In this document: piece by piece, positions 34,148 through 41,817 of the stretch
Layout: every line of letters begins with the position of its first letter
Numbering within the stretch: position 1 is the stretch's first letter
Notes under the pieces: model-generated
What the model was told of the DNA's origin: nothing
Seen by the model: only the letters and a program-made list of their open reading frames with translations
Databases searched by the model: none
Assembly: GCF_000717655.1 (NCBI RefSeq)
Contig: NZ_JNZY01000014.1
Coordinates: forward strand, 124,001-188,000
DNA length: 64,000 bases
DNA from: Streptomyces katrae
Lineage (GTDB): Bacteria; Actinomycetota; Actinomycetes; Streptomycetales; Streptomycetaceae
Direction: 5' to 3'
Made by a program: the position numbers and the translations under genes

Positions 34148-35047
34148 CTAGCGGGCCGCGGCGGCTTCGCGGAGAGCGGCCAGTGCGCGGGCCACCGCCG
34201 GCGCGGATTCCGAGCCCCGGCGCGTGGCCGCGATGACGTGCCGGGTCGGGCGGTCGTGGGTCAGGACCCGCACCGTCACCCCCGAGGCCCGGCTCGACAC
34301 CATGCGGGGGACCAGCGCCACGCCCATGCCGGCCTCCACCATCGCCAGGATCGCGGTCCAGCCGGATGCCGAGTGCGCCTGTTCCGGCACGAAGCCTGCC
34401 GCCTCGCACGCGTTGCGGGCGATCTCCTGCCACGGTCCGCTGCCCCCGTAGATCCACGGATCGCCGGACAGGTCCGCCAGCCGCAGGGCCGGGGCCGCCG
34501 CCAGCGGGTGGTCCGGCGGGAGGGCCACGTCCAGCGGGTCCTCCATCAGCGTCAGCCGGGTGAACCGCGGGTCCCGGGCCGTCGGGGCGTGGGCCGCCAG
34601 CGAGAGGGCCAGGTCGACCGCCCCGGCCGACAGCAGCTCGTACGACTCCGCCGCCTCGGTCTCCCGTACCCGTACCTCCACCCCCGGGTGGCTCCGCCGC
34701 AGTGCCGCCACCGCCGGGACCACCAGCACCGGCACGGCCGTGGAGAACGCCCCGATCCGGACCTCCCCCGCATCCCCGGCCAGGTACCCGGCCAGCTCGG
34801 CGTCCGCGCGCTCCAGCTGCGCGAACACCGCCTCCGCATGCCGCAGTACGAGGTGCGCCGCATCCGTGAGCCGGACCCTGCGCCCCCGTGCCTCCAGCAG
34901 GGGCACTCCCAACTGCCGCGCGAGATTGGTCAGCTGCTGCGAAACGGCCGAGGGCGTCATGTGCAGCGCCTCGGCCGTCGCGGTCACGGTCCCCCGGTCG
35001 GCCAGGGTCCGCAGGATCCGCAGCTTCTTGATGTCCCACTCGGTCAT
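34148..35047 (-). CDS. LysR-family transcriptional regulator
   Basis: The 299-residue regulator has an N-terminal winged helix-turn-helix (residues 4-62; TVTATAEALHMTPSAVSQQLTNLARQLG is the recognition region) and a periplasmic-binding-protein-like effector domain from about 90. It starts 9 bases after the stop of the EamA permease gene, so the two form an operon in which the regulator is the second gene. It probably controls that operon through the palindromes at 36068-36105. The effector is unknown. Confidence 0.92.
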   Translation of the reverse strand: MTEWDIKKLRILRTLADRGTVTATAEALHMTPSAVSQQLTNLARQLGVPLLEARGRRVRLTDAAHLVLRHAEAVFAQLERADAELAGYLAGDAGEVRIGAFSTAVPVLVVPAVAALRRSHPGVEVRVRETEAAESYELLSAGAVDLALSLAAHAPTARDPRFTRLTLMEDPLDVALPPDHPLAAAPALRLADLSGDPWIYGGSGPWQEIARNACEAAGFVPEQAHSASGWTAILAMVEAGMGVALVPRMVSSRASGVTVRVLTHDRPTRHVIAATRRGSESAPAVARALAALREAAAAR

Positions 35048-35056
35048 GGACCGAAC

Positions 35057-35983
35057 CTACCGGCGCGCTCCCAGGCTCACGCCGCCCAGGATGAGCGCCA
35101 TGCAGAAGAGCTCTGCCGGGCCCGTCCGCTCGCCGAGCAGCAGGAGGCCCAGGCCGGCGACGCACACCGGCTGGAGGTAGTAGACGACTCCCGCCCGGGC
35201 CGCCCCGATGAGCGAGACGGCCTTGTTCCAGGCGAAGAACGCGACCGCGGAGGACATGACGCCGACGTACAGCAGCATGCCGCCGGTTCCCGAGGTGACC
35301 TCGAAGCCGCCCTGGACGGTGACGGACACGGCGTACGCGGGGGCCAGCATCAGCGCGCCGAGCGCGAAGGTGGTGATCAGGAAGGCCGGCCCGCCGAGCT
35401 CGGCCGGCTTGCGCTTGAGCAGCGCGCTGTACGTGGCGAACGACAGGGCGGCGGCGAACATCCACAGGTCACCGGCCCCGAAGGCGAAGCCGAGCGAGCC
35501 GTCCCCGACGAGCAGCAGCACACCGAAGGCGGCGAGCAGCAGTCCGAAGGTGCGCCGGGCGCCGAGCCGTTCGCCGCCGAGGCGGGCGTACAGCGCCATG
35601 ACGACCGGCGAGGCGGCCATGATCATGCCCATGTTGGAGGCGGAGGTGGTCAGTCCGGCCTGGTGCACGAGCGTGTTGTACAGGGCGACACCGAACAGCG
35701 AGGCGAGGGCGATGAAGCCGAGGTGCCGGCGGATCAGCTCCCGCTGCTGCCAGGCCTGCCGGGCCGCGAAGGGGGCGACGGCGAGGGTGGCGATGATCCA
35801 GCGCCAGAACACGGCCTGGACGGGCGGGACGGCGTCGGCCATCCCCCGGGTGGCGACGAAGCTGCCGGACCAGACGACCGTGGCGACCAGGGCGAGGAGT
35901 ACGCCGAGTCCGGCGGACCCCTTCTTCACCTGGATGCCCGGCGTGTGCTGCGCAACGGTACGGACCCGGTCCATGACGGCCAC
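35057..35983 (-). CDS. EamA-family drug/metabolite transporter (copy 1)
   Basis: A 308-residue membrane protein with ten predicted helices in two EamA halves, the second beginning near residue 170 (GDLWMFAAALSFATYSALLKRK). Members export amino acids, purines or other small metabolites. The GTG at 35983 is preferred over the ATG at 35974 because GGGGAGA lies at the right distance from it. It is the first gene of a leftward operon with the LysR gene, preceded by two palindromes. Confidence 0.9.
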   Translation of the reverse strand: MAVMDRVRTVAQHTPGIQVKKGSAGLGVLLALVATVVWSGSFVATRGMADAVPPVQAVFWRWIIATLAVAPFAARQAWQQRELIRRHLGFIALASLFGVALYNTLVHQAGLTTSASNMGMIMAASPVVMALYARLGGERLGARRTFGLLLAAFGVLLLVGDGSLGFAFGAGDLWMFAAALSFATYSALLKRKPAELGGPAFLITTFALGALMLAPAYAVSVTVQGGFEVTSGTGGMLLYVGVMSSAVAFFAWNKAVSLIGAARAGVVYYLQPVCVAGLGLLLLGERTGPAELFCMALILGGVSLGARR

Positions 35984-36036
35984 GGTGTATCTCCCCCTCG
36001 GGTGCTGGTCCGACGGTCTGTCCGTCCGACGTGGAT

Positions 36037-36975
36037 CTACCGTCGCATCGAGCCATCCGTCAGGTCCATCGAAATGTTTCGATTATTCTTTTCAGTAGAA
36101 CTGAACGATTGCGCGGGGGTCGGGGCGGCGGCGAACAGCTGGCCCGCGACGGTGGCGCCGAAGGCGATTGCCATGCCCACCAGTTGCACGGGCGACAGCG
36201 TCTGCCCGAGGGCCGCCCAGCCGATCACGGCCGCGCTGAGCGGGGAGAGCGGGCCGAGCAGGGTGACCGAGGTGGCGGTGAGCCTGCCGATGCCGCGGAA
36301 CCAGAGCCAGTACGCGATACCGGTGTTGATCAGCATCATGTAGCCGTAGCCGAGGAGGGCGTTTCCGTCGAGCGCGGGCGGCGCCCCCTCGGCCAGGGCC
36401 GCGACGGGGATGATGACCAGCCCGCCCGCGGTGAGCTGCCAGCCGGCCACGGCCAGCGGGCCGACCCCGTCCGGACGCCCCCAGCGCTTGGTCATGACCG
36501 TGCCCGCGGCCATGGAGGCGGAGGAGACGACACCGGCGACGATGCCGACGAGGTCCAGCCGGGCCTCGGCGGTCAGGACGACCATGCTCACGCCGAACGC
36601 CCCCGCGACGGCGGCGAGGACGGTCCGCAGCCGCGCCCGCTCCCCCAGGACGAGGGCGGCGAGTCCGACGACGAACAGCGGGCCGGCGGAGCCCAGTACG
36701 GCCGCCACTCCGCCGGGCAGCCGGTACGCGGAGAGGAACAGCAGCGGGAAGAATGCGCCGATGTTGAGCGTGCCCAGGACGGCGGACTTCCACCACCACT
36801 GCCCGCTCGGGAGTCTGCGGGACAGGGCCGTGAGCAGCAGCCCGGCGGGCAGGGCCCGCATCACCGCGGTGAACAGGGGCCGGTCGGGCGGGAGCAGTTC
36901 GGTGGTCACGGCGTAGGTCGAGCCCCAGGAGACCGGGGCGAGTGCGGTCACGGCGACGGTGGCGAAACGGTTCAT
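36037..36975 (-). CDS. EamA-family drug/metabolite transporter (copy 2)
   Basis: A 312-residue ten-helix EamA permease beginning MNRFATVAVTALAPVSWGSTY, a start typical of the PecM/RhaT-like subgroup. The core ends near residue 290. The last 22 residues (from SFSSTEKNNRN) are encoded by an unusually AT-rich stretch carrying two palindromes that look like operators for the next operon. The gene lies 65 bases downstream of the MFS gene on the same strand and is probably co-transcribed. GAGGAG precedes the ATG. Confidence 0.9.
   Translation of the reverse strand: MNRFATVAVTALAPVSWGSTYAVTTELLPPDRPLFTAVMRALPAGLLLTALSRRLPSGQWWWKSAVLGTLNIGAFFPLLFLSAYRLPGGVAAVLGSAGPLFVVGLAALVLGERARLRTVLAAVAGAFGVSMVVLTAEARLDLVGIVAGVVSSASMAAGTVMTKRWGRPDGVGPLAVAGWQLTAGGLVIIPVAALAEGAPPALDGNALLGYGYMMLINTGIAYWLWFRGIGRLTATSVTLLGPLSPLSAAVIGWAALGQTLSPVQLVGMAIAFGATVAGQLFAAAPTPAQSFSSTEKNNRNISMDLTDGSMRR
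36068..36105 (-). promoter_or_regulatory. Two palindromes, probable LysR-type sites of the EamA-LysR operon
   Basis: ATCGAAA-TG-TTTCGAT (36068-36083) and TTCAGT-AGA-ACTGAA (36091-36105) are both perfect. The second contains T-N11-A, the classical LysR core. They lie 85 and 108 bases upstream of the EamA copy 1 start, inside the 3' end of EamA copy 2. The local base composition is AT-rich, unlike the surrounding coding sequence. Confidence 0.65.
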
Positions 36976-37040
36976 GGCAGGTGACTCCTCGGGCGGGTGA
37001 GGAACTCGGGAGGGAGGGAGCCGGACCACCGGCGGGCGGC

Positions 37041-38327
37041 TCAGCCGGCCGGGGCCTGCGCCGGGGCGGCCGGGGTCCGCGCGGCCACCACGGCCGGCGG
37101 CTCGGCGTACACGGCCTCGATCGGCAGCCGCCGCTCCAGCCGGACCAGCGCCAGGGCGGCGCCGGCCGCGGCGGTGGCGAGGACGGCCCAGGGCAGGCGG
37201 CCGTCGACGGAGAGCAGGGCGGTGAAGAGGGAGGGGGCCAGCGCGGTGGCCAGCGAGTAGGACAGCTGGTAGGTGGCGAGGTAGCGACCTCGTACGGCCG
37301 CCGGGGCGGCGGAGACGGACAGGGCCCCGCCGGACGGGCTGTGCACGAGCTCGCCCAGGGTGTAGACGACGACGATGGCCAGCAGCGCGACCAGGGTCAC
37401 GCTCTGCCCGGGGCGCAGCGTGCCGAGCACGATCTGCCCGACGAAGGCGGCGGCGAAGAGCAGTGCGCCCAGGGCGGCCGAGCGGGTGCGGCGGGCGCCC
37501 GAGCGGCGGACCCGGCTCGCGACGAGCACGCCGATCCCGGCGCACAGGGCGGTGTTGACGGTGAACGCGGCCCCGGTGAGGGAGTCGGGCCCGTGCAGCC
37601 AGGTGGCGATGTACAGCGGGAAGAGCACGGACAGGGCCGCGTAGCCCAGCGCGGTGAGGAAGTTGGCGGCGGTCAGCGCGAGGAAGGGCCGGTCGCGCAG
37701 GACCGTCCCGTATCCGGCGGCAGGCCGGCCGGCGGCGGCGTCCTGCCCGCCCTGCACCGGGCGGACCCGGCTCACGAGCAGTCCGGCGAGCGCGAACGCG
37801 AGCGCGTTGCCCCAGGCGGTGTACGTGAAGGCGGCCGTCCCCCACAGCGCCAGCACTCCGGAGACGATCAGGGCCCCGGCTCCCATCCCGGCGTTCTGCA
37901 GGGCCCGCAGCGAGGCCTGGAGCCGGTCCCGGGCGGCGCCGCGGGCCACCTCCCCGATCAGGGACTGCTGGACGGCGGGGAAGGACCGGTCGGCCAGGGC
38001 GGTGACGAGCGCGACGCCGGCGAAGGCGGGCAGCGAGCCGGCGAACGGGTAGAGCGCGAAGCCGAGCGCCCGCAGCGCGTAGAGGACCAGGACGATCCGC
38101 CGGGCGCCGAACCGGTCGACGGCCGAGCCGGCCAGCGGCATGAACGCCAGTCCGGCCAGGCCGGTGGCGGTCATGACCACGCCGACGAGGGCGAAGGAGA
38201 GGCCGGTGACGTGGTGGAAGAAGACGAGCGAGAACGGGACGTACATGCCGATCCCGACCGCGCTGACACCGACGCCGACGAGCAGGGACCGCTCCCCCGC
38301 CACCCTTGCTTCCCTGGCCATGGCCAC
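37041..38327 (-). CDS. Major facilitator superfamily transporter
   Basis: A 428-residue protein with twelve predicted helices. The loop 2-3 motif is present as GSAVDRFGARRIVLVLYALRALG, the MFS signature that marks proton-coupled drug or metabolite efflux. The N-terminus carries the GTG at 38327 with GGGGAGGGG just ahead. It diverges from a marR gene across a palindromic operator and is followed by an EamA permease gene, so it is most likely an efflux operon repressed by that MarR. The substrate is unknown. Confidence 0.9.
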   Translation of the reverse strand: MAMAREARVAGERSLLVGVGVSAVGIGMYVPFSLVFFHHVTGLSFALVGVVMTATGLAGLAFMPLAGSAVDRFGARRIVLVLYALRALGFALYPFAGSLPAFAGVALVTALADRSFPAVQQSLIGEVARGAARDRLQASLRALQNAGMGAGALIVSGVLALWGTAAFTYTAWGNALAFALAGLLVSRVRPVQGGQDAAAGRPAAGYGTVLRDRPFLALTAANFLTALGYAALSVLFPLYIATWLHGPDSLTGAAFTVNTALCAGIGVLVASRVRRSGARRTRSAALGALLFAAAFVGQIVLGTLRPGQSVTLVALLAIVVVYTLGELVHSPSGGALSVSAAPAAVRGRYLATYQLSYSLATALAPSLFTALLSVDGRLPWAVLATAAAGAALALVRLERRLPIEAVYAEPPAVVAARTPAAPAQAPAG

Positions 38328-38344
38328 GGCCCCTCCCCAAAGTA

Positions 38345-38391
38345 GGTTGCTGGAAAGTAGCTTACCTCTAAGCTACTTTCCGTCAAGCAAC
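38345..38391. promoter_or_regulatory. MarR operator between the MFS and marR genes
   Basis: GGAAAGTAGCTTA-CCTC-TAAGCTACTTTCC is a perfect 13-bp inverted repeat at 38352-38381. A further inverted pair GTTGCT/AGCAAC flanks it (38346-38351 and 38386-38391). The region is AT-rich against the background. It lies 24 bases before the MFS start and 50 before the marR start, so one bound dimer or pair of dimers could shut both. Confidence 0.85.
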
Positions 38392-38431
38392 TTTCTTGCG
38401 AACGATCGGAGGAAGGCTGGATACTTCGCGC

Positions 38432-38926
38432 ATGACCGAGGCCAACAAGGACGCCGTCGACGCGATCATCGACCAGTGGGCTGCAGTACGGCCGGACCTG
38501 GAAACCGCCCCCATGGCCCTCTTCGGCCGCATCTACCGGATCTCCCGGGCCATGGGTGACGCGATCGAGAAGGCCTACGCCCGCTACGGGATCTCGCGCG
38601 GCGAGTTCGACGTCATCGGCACGCTGCGCCGCTCCGGCGCCCCGTACACCCTCTCGCCACGCCAGCTGTCGGCCACGCTCATGCTCACGACGGGGGGCAT
38701 GACCGGGCGCCTGGACAAGCTGGAGAAGGCCGGCCTGCTCTGCCGCAAGCCCGATCCGCACGACCGGCGGGGGCTCCAGGTGACCATCACCGACCGCGGG
38801 CTCGCCCTCGTCGACGAGGCCGTCGCCGCCGGGCTGGAGGTACAGCGCGCCGCGCTGACCGGGCTGGACGACGAGGAGGTCGCCGTCCTGACGGGCCTGC
38901 TCCGCAAGCTGATGGCCGGCGTCTAG
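38432..38926 (+). CDS. MarR-family transcriptional regulator
   Basis: The 164-residue protein has a central winged helix-turn-helix (about 60-125): LSPRQLSATLMLTTGGMTGRLDKLEKAGLL, then the wing HDRRGLQVTITDRG, both diagnostic for MarR. Dimerisation helices lie at both ends. It is divergent from the MFS gene. By analogy it represses the efflux operon and itself, and is released by a small ligand. The ribosome binding site GGAGGAAGG lies about 20 bases from the ATG, so a slightly earlier start is not excluded. Confidence 0.92.
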   Translation: MTEANKDAVDAIIDQWAAVRPDLETAPMALFGRIYRISRAMGDAIEKAYARYGISRGEFDVIGTLRRSGAPYTLSPRQLSATLMLTTGGMTGRLDKLEKAGLLCRKPDPHDRRGLQVTITDRGLALVDEAVAAGLEVQRAALTGLDDEEVAVLTGLLRKLMAGV

Positions 38927-39006
38927 GGGGCGTCGTCGAAGTCCCTCCCCCAGCCACCGCCGGGAGGTGCCCCCGCCCCCGGCCCGGCGGCGCCCGGAAC
39001 GCACAA

Positions 39007-39069
39007 CGGGGCGCCGGGGGTCCGCACCGACGCCGACAAGGCATCGTCCTGCGGACCCCCGGCGCCCCG
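39007..39069. terminator. Bidirectional terminator between marR and the small membrane protein gene
   Basis: Perfect 20-bp inverted repeat (39007-39026 with 39050-39069) with a 23-base loop, between convergent stops. Confidence 0.8.
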
Positions 39070-39101
39070 GAAGTCTCTGACGGGTTGCTACCCCCGCGGG
39101 G

Positions 39102-39341
39102 TCAGCCCTGCGCCTGCGGCCTGTCCGACTTGTCGAGGACCATCACGAGGCCCGCGATGACCAGGAACAGCAGGATCGGCAGGCCGACGTACAGACCGAG
39201 GGTCTGGGCAACGCTCAGGCCCGCGCCCGGGTCGTCGCCGTCGTCATGGGTCACCGCGAGCGCGGGAGACGTCATCAGCAGCATCATCAGCGTCGATCCG
39301 GCCGTGACGGCGCCGGCGCGCAGGGCGTTCTTCTTGTCCAC
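39102..39341 (-). CDS. Small conserved membrane protein
   Basis: The 79-residue protein begins with a signal-like hydrophobic segment (residues 9-29, ending SPALA) and has a second membrane helix at about 46-69 (LYVGLPILLFLVIAGLVMVL), followed by a short basic tail. Between them lies an acidic HDDGDDPG loop. It probably faces outward at its mature N-terminus with one C-terminal anchor. I recall very similar proteins in other streptomycetes beside malQ. The GTG at 39341 is the likely start. The function is unknown. Confidence 0.78.
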   Translation of the reverse strand: MDKKNALRAGAVTAGSTLMMLLMTSPALAVTHDDGDDPGAGLSVAQTLGLYVGLPILLFLVIAGLVMVLDKSDRPQAQG

Positions 39342-39361
39342 GGTGCAAACGTAGCGAACAC

Positions 39362-41356
39362 CTAAACGAGGCGCGCGCCCGGGGGTGCCGTACGGGCACG
39401 CGCCCCCTCCCGGACCGCGCCCAGCAGGGCGTTCGCCCGGGGCGAGGCGGCCAGCGCCTCCAGGGTCAGCGGCCGTCCCGCGGCGTCCGCGACCGGCAGC
39501 CGCCAATTGGGGTACTGGTCCCAGGTTCCCGGCAGGTTCTGCGGCCGCCGGTCCCCGACCGCGTCCGGCAGCCATACGCCGACCAGCCGGGCGGGGGTGC
39601 GCAGCAGGAAGCCGTACAGGGCCCGTACGGCGGCCTCCTCGCCCTTGGTGTCCAGGCCGAGCCCCTCCAGCACGTCCAGCCACCGGGCGGTGTCCGCGGC
39701 GTCCTGGGCCCGCTCCTCCTCGAGCGGGCGGGTCAGCAGGCCGAGCCGGTCGCGCAGTTCCACGTGGCCGCCGGCCAGCTTGGCGGCGGTGGGCGGCAGG
39801 TCGTGGGTGGTGGCGGTGGCCAGGCAGTCGGCCCGCCAGGCCTCGGGGGCGAGCGGCTGCCCGTCGCCCGCCCAGTCCCGTTCGAACCAGAGCACGGAGG
39901 TGCCGAGCACCCCGCGCCGGGCCAGTGCCCGGCGGACCCGCGGCTCCACCGTCCCGAGGTCCTCGCCGATGACCAGGGCTCCGGCCCGGTGGGCCTCGAG
40001 CACCAGGACCGCGAGCATGGCCTCGCCGTCGTACGAGACGTACGCGCCGTCGGCGGGCGGGGTGCCCTCAGGGATCCACCAGAGCCGGAACAGGCCCATG
40101 ACGTGGTCGATGCGCAGGGCGCCGGCGTAGCGGAACACCCCGCGCAGCAGGGCCCGGAAGGGCGCGTACCCGGTGGCCTCCAGCCGGTCGGGCCGCCACG
40201 GCGGCAGCCCCCAGTCCTGGCCGCGGGCGTTGAAGGCGTCCGGCGGGGCGCCGACGCACACGCCGTTCGCGTACAGGGGCGGGCCGGCGGTGTCCGAGCC
40301 CTTCGGGTGCACCCCGACGGCCAGGTCGTGCACGATGCCGACCGCCATCCCGGCCTCGCGGGCCGCGCTCTGGGCCGCGGCGAGCTGGGTGACCGTCAGC
40401 CAGACCAGCCAGCGGTGGAAGTCGGCCCCGCTTCTCGGATCGTCGCCGGCATGGTCGGCGCACCAGGCCGCGTGCCGGTCCAGTGCCTCGCCCTGTTCGG
40501 CACGGAACTCCCGGTAGGCGGCCTCCCGTTCGGGCGTGCGGGGAACCGCGTACAGCAGTTCCAGGGCGGCGCGCTTGAGGGCCCAGACGGCGTCCCGGTC
40601 GATCAGCGCCCCCTTCTCGAGTACCGCGCGGCGCAGCTCCCCGCCCCGGGCGGCGAGTTCGGCGAGGGCGCCGGCATCAGGGCAGTCACCGTACTCGGGG
40701 ACGTCCTCGATCCGCAGGTGCACCGGGTCGGGGAAGCGGCGCGTGGAGGGCCGGTACGGGGAGGGGTCGGTCGGGATCCCGGGCACGGCCGCGTGCAGCG
40801 GGTTGACCTGGATGAACCCGACTCCGTGGGTGCGGCCGGCCCAGCGGGCGAGTGCGGCCAGGTCGCCGAGGTCGCCCATGCCCCAGGAGTGCTCGGAGAG
40901 CAGCGAGTACAGCTGGACGAGCAGCCCGTGGGCCCGCTCGGGCGCGGCCGGGGCCCGCTCCGGGGCCACGATCAGGGTGGCGGCGCCGGTGCGGCCGTCG
41001 GGGGTCTCGGCGGCGAGCCGGTGGACGCCGAGCGGCAGTCCGGGGCCCCATGCGAGCTCCTCCCCCGTCTCCTCGGCGGCCACCCGTACCCGGGTGCCCG
41101 GCGGCAGCCCGGCGGGCTCCGGCGGCACGGGTTCCCCCTGCCAGAGCACCACCGTCCTCGGCAGCAGCCGCTCGGCCGCCTCCCGTACGGCGTCCTCGGC
41201 GCTCACCCGGACGTCCTCGGCGTCGTCGGCAACGACCCCCAGCAGCCCGAGGAGCGCCTTGACGGTGGCCTCCGGGACCGGGACGGTGACGTCCTCGGCG
41301 GGCTGGTAGGTGGTGGCGATGCCGTGCAGGGAGGCGAGCCGGGCGAGGTCGTCCAT
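39362..41356 (-). CDS. malQ: 4-alpha-glucanotransferase (amylomaltase, GH77)
   Basis: Transfers alpha-1,4-glucan segments between maltodextrins in glycogen and maltose metabolism. The 664-residue cytosolic protein contains the GH77 signature: nucleophile Asp417 in LRIDHVMG, acid/base Glu465 in VIGEDLG and stabiliser Asp519 in THDLP. An N-terminal domain of about 130 residues precedes the barrel, as in the long actinobacterial form. No other maltose genes are adjacent. A small gene of uncertain status lies 22 bases upstream on the same strand. Confidence 0.94.
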   Translation of the reverse strand: MDDLARLASLHGIATTYQPAEDVTVPVPEATVKALLGLLGVVADDAEDVRVSAEDAVREAAERLLPRTVVLWQGEPVPPEPAGLPPGTRVRVAAEETGEELAWGPGLPLGVHRLAAETPDGRTGAATLIVAPERAPAAPERAHGLLVQLYSLLSEHSWGMGDLGDLAALARWAGRTHGVGFIQVNPLHAAVPGIPTDPSPYRPSTRRFPDPVHLRIEDVPEYGDCPDAGALAELAARGGELRRAVLEKGALIDRDAVWALKRAALELLYAVPRTPEREAAYREFRAEQGEALDRHAAWCADHAGDDPRSGADFHRWLVWLTVTQLAAAQSAAREAGMAVGIVHDLAVGVHPKGSDTAGPPLYANGVCVGAPPDAFNARGQDWGLPPWRPDRLEATGYAPFRALLRGVFRYAGALRIDHVMGLFRLWWIPEGTPPADGAYVSYDGEAMLAVLVLEAHRAGALVIGEDLGTVEPRVRRALARRGVLGTSVLWFERDWAGDGQPLAPEAWRADCLATATTHDLPPTAAKLAGGHVELRDRLGLLTRPLEEERAQDAADTARWLDVLEGLGLDTKGEEAAVRALYGFLLRTPARLVGVWLPDAVGDRRPQNLPGTWDQYPNWRLPVADAAGRPLTLEALAASPRANALLGAVREGARARTAPPGARLV

Positions 41357-41378
41357 GTGAATACCTGTGTCCCTGTGT

Positions 41379-41606
41379 CTAGTCGCCTGCGGCAGCGGCC
41401 GCGGCGGGTGGGGTCGGCTCGCTCGTCAGCGGGGCCTCGTCGGTGAGCGGGGGCTCGCTGGTCAGCGGCGCGTGGGCGGCACCGGCGAGCGGGGGCTCGC
41501 TGGTGAGGGGTCCTTCGGCGGGCCCGGCCTGCGCGGGCAGGTGGGCGAGCAGTGGGGTGTGCCGCGGTGCGGCGGCGGTGTGCGGGGTGCCGGTTGCGGT
41601 GTCCAC
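41379..41606 (-). CDS. Possible small repetitive protein upstream of malQ
   Basis: A 75-residue frame beginning at GTG 41606 behind an AAAGGAG ribosome binding site. The protein is Pro/Ala/Thr-rich and contains three related repeats of APLTSEPPL type, ending in a poly-Ala tail. There is no signal peptide, cysteine or known domain. It is placed so that it would be co-transcribed with malQ. The good ribosome site and repeat structure speak for it; the low complexity and GC-rich background speak against. Confidence 0.45.
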   Translation of the reverse strand: MDTATGTPHTAAAPRHTPLLAHLPAQAGPAEGPLTSEPPLAGAAHAPLTSEPPLTDEAPLTSEPTPPAAAAAAGD

Positions 41607-41817
41607 GGGCGGTTGCTCCTTTGTCCGTACGAGGTGTGAGGGTGGGTCAGGGGCCATGGAACACCGCCGGGAACATCGCAGCCATACCCCGCGGGCGCCG
41701 CCGCAATTCCTGCGTATCCAGGTCAGAACGCCCGCCCGCATTGACACTCCGGCCGCACGGGTGGTGGGCTCGGGGTCATTCGTACGGGCGGGTGACGACT
41801 CGGGACGGGGAGGCTCC

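Noticed and set aside
41607..41817. Search for a DasR site upstream of the GH84 gene
   Set aside because: No ACTGGTCTAGACCA-like sequence is present, and no CsnR-like palindrome either.
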